Positions 8,281 to 16,696 of a stretch of DNA of 64,000 nt are shown here, one piece after another. Numbering within the stretch: position 1 is the stretch's first letter; each line of letters opens with the position of its first letter. The translations under genes were made by a program, and so were the position numbers. The notes beneath the pieces are model-generated. The model was not told where the DNA came from and did not search any database. It saw only the letters and a program-made list of their open reading frames with translations. The stretch comes from Nocardia bhagyanarayanae (GTDB lineage: Bacteria > Actinomycetota > Actinomycetes > Mycobacteriales > Mycobacteriaceae), in assembly GCF_006716565.1 (NCBI RefSeq), contig NZ_VFPG01000001.1:1116001-1180000 (forward strand), in the 5' to 3' direction.

Positions 8281-11142
8281 TCAACCATCCAGCCGTGTGG
8301 CACCCAGCTCACTCCTGAGCAATTCCAGGGCGACCTCGTCGGGGTCGTGGCGAGCCTCGGGAGCCACCGGCTTGGCGGCCTCGGCCAGCATTTCCTGCTC
8401 CTCTTCCGGAGTCGACGGACCGGGCACTCCGCCCGAGCCGTACCCCGGTCCGCCGGAGCTCGTTTCGTACCCGCCGGGATCCGGCGGCGGGTAGTCGCCG
8501 GGACCCGGATCGTCCGGTAGGTCGGGGTAGTCGGGCGGCGGGATGTCGTCGTCGCCGGACCGTGGGGGCGCGGCGGGCCGCTGCTGCCGGGCCGGTGCGT
8601 CGCCCGCGGCGTTCGCCCTGGTCTGGCTGGGTCGGGAGAACCGAGGCGGGCCTCCCTCACCGCGTCCAGCCGGATTGCCCGAACCCCGCCCGGCCGCTGC
8701 CTGCCCGGCTCCCCGCGCCCGGGTCGCCTGCTGTGCCGCGGCACGCGGCGCGGCGCCGCCCGCCTCCCACCGGATCTCGTGATCGCTGCCGAGCACGGCG
8801 CGCACCGCAGACCGCACGGCCTCGACATTGCGCGCCTCGGACAGTCGCTGCGCCAGCGGCGCGTGCTGATGGGCGAACACGATGACCGTGCCGTCGACCC
8901 GCGCCACCGAGGCACCCGACAGCAACGCCTGCACCGTCGGCCCGAACTCCCGAACCTTGGCCCGGATCTCCGTCCACGCCCCTTCCACGACCCGCAGCAG
9001 ATCGTCGCCCTGCGCGCCCGCGGGCTCGTCCGGCGACGCCGCGGTCATCGATTCGGCGCTCGCGGGGGCTTGCGCACCGGCCGCGCCGTCGGCGCGACGG
9101 CTCGCCGCCGATTCCCCGGTCACTGGACCAGGATCTGTCGTCGCTCCCGAAACTGGTTGCGCGGCTTGATATCCCACATCATCGGTGGGTCCGGTCGCGG
9201 CAGCTCGCTGAGATACAGCGGACTCGGCTCCGGGCTGGCCGGACGACTCGGCCGGACGGCCGGCTCCCGCCGCACGACGCAAGGCCGGATCGGGCGCATT
9301 CGCAGAGCCCTCGCTCGCGACGTCCCGCGCGGCGTCCGACTGCCCCGCCGCGCCCGGCGCAGACGAGACCGCCGTCGCGCTTCGACCCTCGACCAAGCCG
9401 TCGCCCGGCACCTCGGCATCCCCCGCGGGCGCGTCCGCCGGGCGCTCGGCTTGCGCGGCCGAGTGATCGCCGGGCCGCCTCGCCGGACGACCCGCATCGC
9501 TGGGCGCGGACTGGCCCGCCACCGAACCGCCGATGTCGCCACGCCCACCCGGACCGGGCTCGGCGGCACCACCTCGCTCGCCAGCGGCGTTCGCCCCTGG
9601 AACCGATACGTCTTCCTGACCGGCGACCGGTCCCGAGGCGCCGGGCCGAGCTGCCTCGGTGGGGGCCGGAGCCCGACCACCCGTGTTCTGAGCCGACGCA
9701 CCACCGCGGGCGGCGTCTGCGTCGTCTATATCGGAGCTCGCGGACGACGGCGCACCGCTCACCGTTCCCGCCTGGTCTCGGCCGACCGCCCCGCCGGAAG
9801 CGCTTGCATCCGCACCGCTTTCGCCGGCTCCGGGGCTCGCGCCACGAGTCTTGTTCTCGCGCAGCGCGGCGAGCGCCTCCGCACCCCTGCGCCGCGGCGG
9901 CTCACCCGGTGCGCGGGCGGGGGCGGGCGCGGCGGTGGGAGTCGCGTCGGGGGCGGAGGTCGCGGGCGGAAGGGGGGCGACGGCTCCGCCTGCGAAACCG
10001 CGCTCGAGTCGTTCCAGGCGCTGGAGGGTGGCGGATTCGGTGTCGGAGACCGAGGGCAGCAGCATGCGGGCGCAGACGACCTCGAGCAGCAGCCTCGGCG
10101 CGGTCGCGCCGCGCATCTCGCCGAGACCCTCGTGCAGCAGTTCGGCGTAGCGGGTGAGGGTGGCGGGGCCGATGCGCTGGGCTTGGTCGCGCATGCGGTC
10201 GAGCACGTCGCCGGGGCCGGAGACCAGGCCGCGGTCGGCGGCGTCGGGCACCGCGCGCAACAGGATCAGGTCGCGGAAGCGCTCGAGCAGGTCGACGGCG
10301 AAACGGCGCGGATCGTGCCCGGCCTCCATGACGCTGTCCACGGTGCCGAACAACGCGGCGCCATCGCCGGCGGCCAGCGCCTCCACCGCGTCATCGATGA
10401 GCGCGACATCGGTGACGCCGAGCAGCGCGACCGCGCGGTTGTAGGTGACGCCCTCCGGCCCGGCGCCCGCCAGCAACTGGTCGAGCACGCTGAGGCTGTC
10501 GCGCGGTGAGCCGCCGCCCGCGCGAATCACCAACGGGTACACCGCTTCCTCGACCGGAACATCTTCCTGTTCGCAGATCTTGCCGAGCAGCCCGCGCATC
10601 GTCGCCGGCGGCAGCAGCCGGAACGGGTAGTGGTGGGTACGCGAGCGGATCGTCGGCAGCACCTTGTCTGGCTCGGTGGTGGCGAAGATGAAGATCAGGT
10701 GGGCGGGCGGCTCCTCGACGATCTTGAGCAGCGCGTTGAAGCCCGCGGTGGTGACCATGTGCGCCTCGTCGACGATGAAGACGCGGTACCGGGATTCGGC
10801 CGGTGCGTAGAAGGCGCGGTCCCGCAGCTCGCGGGTGTCGTCGACGCCGCCGTGGCTCGCGGCGTCGAGTTCGATGACGTCGAGATTGCCCGGCCCGCCC
10901 GGCCCGAGCGCGACGCAGGACGGGCAGACGCCGCACGGCCGCGACGTCGGGCCCTGCACACAGTTCAGCGAGCGCGCGAGGATGCGCGCCGAGGACGTCT
11001 TGCCACAACCCCGGGGTCCGGAGAACAGATAGGCATGACTGATCCGTCCGGTGTCGAGCGCGGTGCTCAGCGGGTCGGTGACGTGCTCCTGACCCACCAC
11101 CTCAGCGAACGTTGCCGGTCGGTACTTCCGGTACAGAGCCAC
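8281..11142 (-). CDS. dnaX: DNA polymerase III subunits gamma and tau (clamp-loader ATPase)
   Basis: A 953-residue clamp-loader subunit. The N-terminus (YRKYRPATFAEVVGQEHV) and Walker A motif (GPRGCGKTSSARILA, about residues 43-57) are diagnostic. A four-cysteine zinc cluster follows (C in LNCVQ, then CGVCPSC), with the DEAH-type Walker B in VFIVDEAHMV and the sensor region IFIFATTEPDKVLPTIRSR. Domain III continues to about residue 370. Residues about 385-720 are a long Ala/Pro/Gly-rich disordered linker. The tau-specific part (LLRVVEGAWTEIRAKVREFGP) comes before a second disordered tail and a C-terminal peptide ending near RLDG. It is longer than typical tau because of the linker. A CRP/GlxR-like palindrome lies 115 bp upstream. 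Confidence 0.95.
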   Translation of the reverse strand: MALYRKYRPATFAEVVGQEHVTDPLSTALDTGRISHAYLFSGPRGCGKTSSARILARSLNCVQGPTSRPCGVCPSCVALGPGGPGNLDVIELDAASHGGVDDTRELRDRAFYAPAESRYRVFIVDEAHMVTTAGFNALLKIVEEPPAHLIFIFATTEPDKVLPTIRSRTHHYPFRLLPPATMRGLLGKICEQEDVPVEEAVYPLVIRAGGGSPRDSLSVLDQLLAGAGPEGVTYNRAVALLGVTDVALIDDAVEALAAGDGAALFGTVDSVMEAGHDPRRFAVDLLERFRDLILLRAVPDAADRGLVSGPGDVLDRMRDQAQRIGPATLTRYAELLHEGLGEMRGATAPRLLLEVVCARMLLPSVSDTESATLQRLERLERGFAGGAVAPLPPATSAPDATPTAAPAPARAPGEPPRRRGAEALAALRENKTRGASPGAGESGADASASGGAVGRDQAGTVSGAPSSASSDIDDADAARGGASAQNTGGRAPAPTEAARPGASGPVAGQEDVSVPGANAAGERGGAAEPGPGGRGDIGGSVAGQSAPSDAGRPARRPGDHSAAQAERPADAPAGDAEVPGDGLVEGRSATAVSSAPGAAGQSDAARDVASEGSANAPDPALRRAAGAGRPAESSGQPGAESAVSQRAAATGPTDDVGYQAAQPVSGATTDPGPVTGESAASRRADGAAGAQAPASAESMTAASPDEPAGAQGDDLLRVVEGAWTEIRAKVREFGPTVQALLSGASVARVDGTVIVFAHQHAPLAQRLSEARNVEAVRSAVRAVLGSDHEIRWEAGGAAPRAAAQQATRARGAGQAAAGRGSGNPAGRGEGGPPRFSRPSQTRANAAGDAPARQQRPAAPPRSGDDDIPPPDYPDLPDDPGPGDYPPPDPGGYETSSGGPGYGSGGVPGPSTPEEEQEMLAEAAKPVAPEARHDPDEVALELLRSELGATRLDG

Positions 11143-11256
11143 GGCCAGAGGTTACCGGCGACCACCGACAAAGCGGGCGGCGACCGGGGGCTCACGCCCG
11201 ACCGCCCGCCGCGCGCCTTCGCACTCCCCGCGCAGCATCACGAAACCCGTCGAAAT

Positions 11257-11272
11257 AGTGATCTAGATCACA
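11257..11272. promoter_or_regulatory. CRP/GlxR-type palindrome
   Basis: AGTGATCTAGATCACA fits the CRP-family consensus TGTGA-N6-TCACA at nine of ten informative positions. It is centred about 122 bp before the dnaX start (minus strand) and about 370 bp before the gene at 11637 (plus strand), so the target gene is unclear. Binding by a cAMP receptor homologue is inference. Confidence 0.55.
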
Positions 11273-11455
11273 TAATTCCCGAAGACTTCTTCCGCCGCTT
11301 CGTTCCTCTCATGAAATGGCAACTCGACAGCAATCTTGAAACCTCGAACCATTCACGCGCGGGCGTAGCCGTCCGTTCGACTTTCCAGCCAGGCCAAATG
11401 CGTACTCCCGCCCCGGTTTATCCAATTTTTACCGAGATAACGAATAAGTCAACCC

Positions 11456-11560
11456 GGGTGACAGTTACCCGCGGCGCTGGCTACGGTGGCTATTGGCAAC
11501 TTCGGTAGCCAAACCTTCATCAGGTTGGTGACCCCGGCCGGTCCCTCATCCCGACCGGGG
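11456..11560 (+). other. Run of four consecutive small hairpins in a 494-bp gene-free region
   Basis: Between dnaX (start 11142) and the next gene (11637) I see no credible coding sequence. From 11456 on the plus strand there are four successive stem-loops: 11456-11470 (GGGTGA/TTACCC), 11479-11510 (GGCTAC/GTAGCC), 11512-11526 (AACCT/AGGTT) and 11532-11560 (CCCCGG/CCGGGG or CCGGTC/GACCGG). The region before it is unusually AT-rich for this window. This may be a structured 5' leader or a small RNA. It did not match any riboswitch consensus I know. Confidence 0.35.
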
Positions 11561-11636
11561 CACAACCTGGGCAAACTCCCGGCCCCAGGGCGACATCGCC
11601 GAACTCCCACCGCGCAAATTCGGAGGAACGTTCCCC

Positions 11637-12461
11637 GTGCCGTCGTGTGACGACATCGCCGCCGCCTGGCTCTCGAATACCGACTTCGCGGACGATCGAG
11701 CCGCCGTCGGACTGCTCAGCCGCGCGATCAGCCCTCAGGATTTCGCGCTCAAACGCGATTCGCTGCCGGTGGCCGCCGCCGCCGATCCGTCCACCGCCTC
11801 GGCCATCCTGGAACTACTCGAACGCGGGCAGGTGCCGACCATGGCCGCGATCCGCACCCTCACCGCGCAGAACGAGATGCGCCGCGAGGCCGAACGCATC
11901 GAGCGCCTCGGCCGCCGCGCCCAGCGCAGCATCGACGACTTCGGCCGCGTGCTCGCCCGCCTCGCGCACGAGCACTGGATGACACACGGCACCGGCCCCA
12001 CCCGCCGCGACATCCTCTCCTCGGAGCCGGTGACGACGCTGATCAGGGAGCGCATCGGCGTGATCGCGCCCAACGCGGTCAAGCATCTGTGGCTGATCGA
12101 ACGCGCCCAGCGCGCGGGCTGGATCGCGTCCAACGCGAATCCGCAATCGCTCTGCGCGGCAAGGCGTTTCCACGCGGCCAAGTACGGCAACCGGGTCTCG
12201 CTGCGGCCGGTCAACACGATCGGGACGCTGGTAACCGGATATCTCGCCGAGCACCTGGACGAGCACGGCCACCCACCGCGCTGGTCCAGCCTCGCGCGCG
12301 ACCTGCGCGACGATCGCGGACGGCGCGTCTTCCACGACACCGCCGACGCGCGGGCGCAGGAACTGTGGTTGACCACCGCCGAGTGGGTCGCCGTCGAGGA
12401 CGATCTGCCGTTCCCTGGCCGCCGCGGCAGGCGCGCGCTGACCCGCAAGAACCGCGCCTGA
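11637..12461 (+). CDS. Hypothetical protein, possibly helix-turn-helix
   Basis: A 274-residue protein that I do not recognise. The sequence is soluble, mostly helical and arginine-rich. Residues about 85-120 (REAERIERLGRRAQRSIDDFGRVLARLAHEHW) look like one long helix, followed by a segment resembling a winged-helix DNA-binding fold (TRRDILSSEPVTTLIRER, then LIERAQRAGWI). The basic C-terminus is RRGRRALTRKNRA. The start is a GTG with GGAGGAA 10 bases upstream. It stands alone, downstream of the hairpin-rich region and upstream of an MmpL gene that has its own operator. Codon use looks normal for the window. Confidence 0.75.
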   Translation: MPSCDDIAAAWLSNTDFADDRAAVGLLSRAISPQDFALKRDSLPVAAAADPSTASAILELLERGQVPTMAAIRTLTAQNEMRREAERIERLGRRAQRSIDDFGRVLARLAHEHWMTHGTGPTRRDILSSEPVTTLIRERIGVIAPNAVKHLWLIERAQRAGWIASNANPQSLCAARRFHAAKYGNRVSLRPVNTIGTLVTGYLAEHLDEHGHPPRWSSLARDLRDDRGRRVFHDTADARAQELWLTTAEWVAVEDDLPFPGRRGRRALTRKNRA

Positions 12462-12527
12462 GCCGCGATCACGTGGACCGCTCGCCAGTTGCCCGCTGGC
12501 CCCGTCTCACCCCCTCGACATCCGTTG

Positions 12528-12556
12528 GTTAACGGCGTTACGCTAACCCCGTTAAC
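12528..12556. promoter_or_regulatory. Nested inverted-repeat operator upstream of the MmpL/TetR pair
   Basis: GTTAACGG at 12528-12535 and CCGTTAAC at 12549-12556 form perfect 8-bp arms. Between them lies a second palindrome, GTTA-CGC-TAAC (12537-12547). The array ends 18 bp before the MmpL start and close to its GGAGGGGAG ribosome site, as expected for a TetR repressor operator. The likely ligand-responsive repressor is the gene at 14821. Confidence 0.65.
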
Positions 12557-12574
12557 TCACGGAGGGGAGCCGCG

Positions 12575-14824
12575 ATGCTCTATCGGATCGCACGACTGAC
12601 CACGCGATACCCGCGCGCCATCCTGGTCACCGCGCTGGCACTGGTGATCGGCTGCGGTCTCTTCGGAGCCACCGCCGCCGCGCACTTGAAGTCCGGCGGA
12701 TTCACCTCCGACGACGCCGAATCCTCGCAGGTCGCCAGGATGCTCGAGGACAACTTCGGCGGCGCCTCCCCCAATTTCGTGCTGCTGGTGAGCGCCGAGG
12801 ACGGCGTCGACAGCCCCGCCGCGCGCGCCGCGGGCATCCGGCTGGTCGACGCGCTTCGCGCACACGAGGACGTACGAGCCGTCCAGTCCTACTGGACAAC
12901 GCCGCCGCCCTTCTCGACCGCGCTGCGCAGCACCGACAACGGAGCGAGCGCACTGATCGCCGCGTTCCTCACCGGTGACGAGACCGCCGTCCAGAAGACC
13001 GCGGGCGAGCTCACCGAGCAGCTCACCGGCACCGCCGACGGCATCACCGTGCGCCAGGGCGGCATCGCCGCGATCTATCACGACGTCAACGAGCAGACGA
13101 CCCGCGACCTGGCCGTCGCCGAGGGCATCGCGATACCGCTGTCGATGATCGTGCTCGTTCTGGTGTTCGGCAGCCTGGTCGCGGCGTCCCTTCCGCTGGC
13201 CGTCGGCCTGTTCGCGATCGCCGCCACCCTCGCCATCCTACGGCTGTTCACCCTGGTCACCGACGTGTCCATCTACGCGCTGAACATGACGACCGCGCTC
13301 GGGCTCGCGCTGGCGATCGACTACAGCCTGTTCATCGTGAGCCGGTACCGCGAGGAACTCGGCAACGGCCTCGACCCGACGGCGGCGACCATCCGGGCCG
13401 TCCAGACCGCTGGGCGCACCGTGCTGTTCTCCGCGCTCACCGTCGCGCTGTCGCTGGCCGCGCTCAGCGTGTTCAACCTGTACTTCCTGAAATCCTTCGC
13501 CTACGCGGGCGTCGCGGTGGTCGTGACCGCGGCGGTGGCGGCGATCGTGATCCTGCCCGCCGCGCTGGTGCTGCTCGGCTACCGGGTCAACGCGCTCGAT
13601 CTGCGCGTCCCGCTGCGCAGGCTGTTCCGCCGACCGGCGCCCGCGGGCCCGGTGCCGCCGGAGCAGTCCGGCTGGTACCGGCTGGTGACGGTGGTGATGC
13701 GGTACGCGATGCCGGTGGCCGTGGTGATCATCGCGCTGCTGCTCTTCCTCGGCGCGCCGTTCCTCTCGGTGAAGTTCGGCTACCCCGACGACCGGGTGTT
13801 GCCGACGTCGTCGACCAGCAGGCAGGTCGGCGACGAACTGCGCGCGCACTTCCCGCAGGCCGATCCCGGCGCGAGCACCACGATCGTGCTGGACGGTTAC
13901 ACCGGCGACGCCGCGGCGGTGGGCACCTATGCCGCGCGACTGTCCGAGCTTCCGGACGTGCCCGCCGTGCTGTCCAGCGCGGGGACCTTCGCGAAGGGCG
14001 CGCGGGTCGGTGTCGCGCCGCCCGGCATGGCCAACGACACGGGGACCTATCTCACCGTCGTCAGCTACGTCGATCCGTTCTCCCCGGACGGCGAACGTCA
14101 GCTGGACGCGATCAAGGCGGTGCCCGCTCCGGCGCCCGCGCTGTACGGCGGCGCGGCGGCGGTCAACGCGGATTCGCTTGCGGCGCTGGGCGACCGCCTG
14201 CCCTTGGCGGCCGCGCTCATCGTGCTGGCCACCTTCGTCGTGTTGTTCCTGTTCACCGGCAGCGTCGTGCTGCCGATCAAGGCCTTGGCGCTCAACACCT
14301 TGTCGCTCGCGGCGGCGTTCGGCGCGATGGTGTGGGTGTTCCAAGAGGGGCACCTGTCGAACCTGCTCGGCTTCACCGCGGTGGGTTACATGGTGCCGAC
14401 CATGCCGATCCTGATGTTCTGCTTGGCCTTCGGCTTGTCCATGGACTACGAGGTGTTCCTGCTCTCGCGGATCCGGGAGGAGTGGCTGCGCACGCACGAC
14501 AACGATCGCGCCGTCGCCATCGGCGTCGCACGCACCGGCCGGATCTTCACCGCCGCCGCGGTGCTGATGGCTATCGTTTTGGGCGCGATGGTCACCTCGA
14601 ACGTCTCGTTCATGCAGCTGATGGGTCTGGGTCTCACCCTGACCGTCCTCGTCGACGCGACGATCATCCGCGCCCTGCTCGCGCCCGCGCTGATGCGCCT
14701 GCTCGGCTCGGCCAACTGGTGGGCGCCGAAACCGCTTGCCAGACTGCACGACCGGATCGGCCTCACCGAAGACGTCGACCACCAAACCATCGCACGGGAA
14801 CCGGAGCACGCAGGACGTTCATGA
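12575..14824 (+). CDS. MMPL-family RND transporter
   Basis: A 749-residue inner-membrane RND-superfamily exporter. Helix 1 is near residues 13-33 (AILVTALALVIGCGLFGATAA), a first periplasmic loop follows to about 185, and a block of five helices carries the conserved TALGLALAIDYSLFIVSRYREE segment with its proton-relay acidic residue. The second half repeats this design with CLAFGLSMDYEVFLLSRIREEW. The basic linker RVPLRRLFRRPAP separates the halves. Mycobacterial relatives move lipids or drugs. The gene overlaps the following TetR by an ATGA and is headed by a nested palindrome, so it is probably repressed by that protein. The substrate is unknown. Confidence 0.92.
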   Translation: MLYRIARLTTRYPRAILVTALALVIGCGLFGATAAAHLKSGGFTSDDAESSQVARMLEDNFGGASPNFVLLVSAEDGVDSPAARAAGIRLVDALRAHEDVRAVQSYWTTPPPFSTALRSTDNGASALIAAFLTGDETAVQKTAGELTEQLTGTADGITVRQGGIAAIYHDVNEQTTRDLAVAEGIAIPLSMIVLVLVFGSLVAASLPLAVGLFAIAATLAILRLFTLVTDVSIYALNMTTALGLALAIDYSLFIVSRYREELGNGLDPTAATIRAVQTAGRTVLFSALTVALSLAALSVFNLYFLKSFAYAGVAVVVTAAVAAIVILPAALVLLGYRVNALDLRVPLRRLFRRPAPAGPVPPEQSGWYRLVTVVMRYAMPVAVVIIALLLFLGAPFLSVKFGYPDDRVLPTSSTSRQVGDELRAHFPQADPGASTTIVLDGYTGDAAAVGTYAARLSELPDVPAVLSSAGTFAKGARVGVAPPGMANDTGTYLTVVSYVDPFSPDGERQLDAIKAVPAPAPALYGGAAAVNADSLAALGDRLPLAAALIVLATFVVLFLFTGSVVLPIKALALNTLSLAAAFGAMVWVFQEGHLSNLLGFTAVGYMVPTMPILMFCLAFGLSMDYEVFLLSRIREEWLRTHDNDRAVAIGVARTGRIFTAAAVLMAIVLGAMVTSNVSFMQLMGLGLTLTVLVDATIIRALLAPALMRLLGSANWWAPKPLARLHDRIGLTEDVDHQTIAREPEHAGRS

Positions 14825-15510
14825 CCCTTCACCGCCGACCCCGATCACCGCGCGGTTCCGGCGCCCAGCTGCGTACCGAGATACTCACCGCCACCATGGA
14901 ATTGCTCGCACGCACCGGCCGGGCCGACGCGGTGTCGATCCGCGAGGTGAGCAAGCTGGTCGGCGTGAGCGCGCCGTCCATCTACCGGCACTTCGCCGAC
15001 AAGGACGAGCTGATCGAGGCGGCGGTGGCCAAGGCCTTCGAGGATCTGGCCGAAGCGCTGCGCGCGGCCACCGACCCCACCGTTTCGCCGATGAACCGGC
15101 TGCGCGACCAGGGCCTCGCCTATGTGCGCTTCGCGCTGGAGCATCCGGAGCAGTACCGGGTGGCGACCGGGCCGACCGAGAGCGGCAGCGCGGTGGACCA
15201 AGTGCTCACCAGCGGCGCGTTCCAGCATTTCGCGACGACCGTGCGCGACTGCATGGCGGAGGGCTCGATCGCGCCGGGCGACCCGCTGCCGATCGTGCTG
15301 GACATGTGGACGGTCGCGCACGGCGTCGCCTCGCTGCTGATCGCCAAACCGCATCTGCCGTGGGGCGATCAGGAGCAGCTCGCCGATCGCATCATGAGCG
15401 CGGCCTGCCTCGGGCACACCGTGCTGAACATGATCGGCGGCAGCCCGAGCCCCGACGAGATCGATACCTGGCTGGACCAGAACCTCCCGCAGTGGCGAAA
15501 GACCCCGTGA
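14821..15510 (+). CDS. TetR-family regulator, co-transcribed with the MmpL transporter
   Basis: A 229-residue regulator. The N-terminal helix-turn-helix reads VSIREVSKLVGVSAPSIYRHFADKDEL (shown here as VSIREVSKLVGV then SIYRHFADKDEL), preceded by a basic arm (LHRRPRSPRGSGAQ). The C-terminal ligand domain contains ALEHPEQYRVATGP and a WTVAHGVASLLIAKP helix, of the TetR_C_33-like kind. The ATG at 14821 overlaps the MmpL stop (ATGA), which fixes the start and implies translational coupling. The likely site of action is the GTTAAC-type operator at 12528-12556. It converges on the metallopeptidase gene at 15517 with only a 6-bp gap. Confidence 0.9.
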   Translation: MTLHRRPRSPRGSGAQLRTEILTATMELLARTGRADAVSIREVSKLVGVSAPSIYRHFADKDELIEAAVAKAFEDLAEALRAATDPTVSPMNRLRDQGLAYVRFALEHPEQYRVATGPTESGSAVDQVLTSGAFQHFATTVRDCMAEGSIAPGDPLPIVLDMWTVAHGVASLLIAKPHLPWGDQEQLADRIMSAACLGHTVLNMIGGSPSPDEIDTWLDQNLPQWRKTP

Positions 15511-15516
15511 GCCGGC

Positions 15517-16695
15517 TCAGGACACCGCGTCGGCCGAGGCCACCCAGGAATTGCACTGCTGGACCCGGTTGTTCCGGTAGCCGTACTCGTACCAGAGGCC
15601 GTAGTTCTGCTTCGATCCGTGGTCGCGGGCGTCACCGGCGTCGTCACCGCGCGTGTAGTTGTCCCGTACCGCGTACTCGGCCTGGGCTCCGGTGACCGAG
15701 CCGACGTAGGCGGACGAGCCGATGAACATACCGCCGAAGCACTGCGCGCCCAACTCGAGGCGGCGCGACAACTCCAGACCCCGCGCGCTGCGCGGCCCCG
15801 CGTTGTATCGCTCCTCGTGCGTTCGCTTCGAGATACCGGTGATCGCCTGCACGTGGTGGCCGTACTCGTGCGCGAACACCATCAGGTAGATGATCCAGTT
15901 GTCGCCGTACAAGTTGGCCTGAATCTTGTCCATCGGCATGTAGATGGTGTTGTTCATCGAGCAGTAGAACGCCGCGTAGTCGCCGCCCGAGCTGGTGCAC
16001 GGCGAGACCGCGTCGACGCCGCGCGCGGGGACGCTGATGTTCGGCGGCGAGAACGGCAGTTTCTCGTAATCGAGCAGGTCTTTCCACATCTGCCCCAGGC
16101 ACGTGGAGGCGGCCTGGTAGAACGCCTGAGCCGCCGCCACATTCGGCGCCCAGCGCGGGAACGTGCAGTGGATGTTGTTCAGTCCCGTGTCCGCGTGGGC
16201 GAACAGCGGATGGTCGCCGAGCTTCGCGACCGGTTGCGGCCCCGCGGGTCTGGTCGGAGTCGCCGAGGTGGTGCGAACCGAACTGCTCGCCCTGGTGGTC
16301 GGGCGTGCCGCTGACGTGGTGGTCGCCGCCGAGGTCGACGGAGTCGTCGGCGTATAGGTGTAGCTCGGCGTGTAAGCCGTTGCCCTGCGGTCGTTCTCGC
16401 TCTCGCTGCTCGCCACCGCGACCGCCGCGGCGATCAGCGAGCCGACCATCAGGAAGATCCCCAGCACCCCCAGTGCCGCCCCGAATCCACCTCCGCGCCG
16501 CGGCGGCGGATAGGGACGCCCGTAGCCCGGCGGGCCGTAGGGCGGGACCGCGTAGCCGGGTGGCGGACCGTAGGGCGCGGGCCCGGGATACGGGTAGCCG
16601 GGGGGCGGATACCCGGGCGGCGGCGCGTAACCGGGCGGTCCGTACGGCGGCGGATAGTGTGGCTGGTGACCGTAACCGTACGGGGGCGTGGTCAT
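15517..16695 (-). CDS. Membrane-anchored neutral zinc metallopeptidase (YpfJ-like), copy 1
   Basis: A 392-residue protein. Residues 1-70 are a Pro/Tyr/Gly-rich cytoplasmic tail (repeats of PPGY and PYG). Next come a basic patch and one membrane helix (about 75-100, LGVLGIFLMVGSLIAAAVAVA), a Thr/Ser-rich linker, and the extracellular peptidase domain. The zinc motif is HEYGH in FAHEYGHHVQAITG, with supporting motifs YMPMDKIQANLYGDNW and LELGAQCFGGMFIG. Six cysteines are likely disulphide-bonded. It starts 1 bp after the stop of copy 2 (16697-17857), so the two are translationally linked. The family is assigned as PF04228-type peptidases; the substrate is unknown. Confidence 0.88.
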   Translation of the reverse strand: MTTPPYGYGHQPHYPPPYGPPGYAPPPGYPPPGYPYPGPAPYGPPPGYAVPPYGPPGYGRPYPPPRRGGGFGAALGVLGIFLMVGSLIAAAVAVASSESENDRRATAYTPSYTYTPTTPSTSAATTTSAARPTTRASSSVRTTSATPTRPAGPQPVAKLGDHPLFAHADTGLNNIHCTFPRWAPNVAAAQAFYQAASTCLGQMWKDLLDYEKLPFSPPNISVPARGVDAVSPCTSSGGDYAAFYCSMNNTIYMPMDKIQANLYGDNWIIYLMVFAHEYGHHVQAITGISKRTHEERYNAGPRSARGLELSRRLELGAQCFGGMFIGSSAYVGSVTGAQAEYAVRDNYTRGDDAGDARDHGSKQNYGLWYEYGYRNNRVQQCNSWVASADAVS

Positions 16696-16696
16696 C

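Noticed and set aside
11401..11560. Riboswitch in the hairpin-rich region
   Set aside because: I compared it by eye with cobalamin, SAM-IV and ydaO-type consensus features and found no convincing match; kept only as a structured region.
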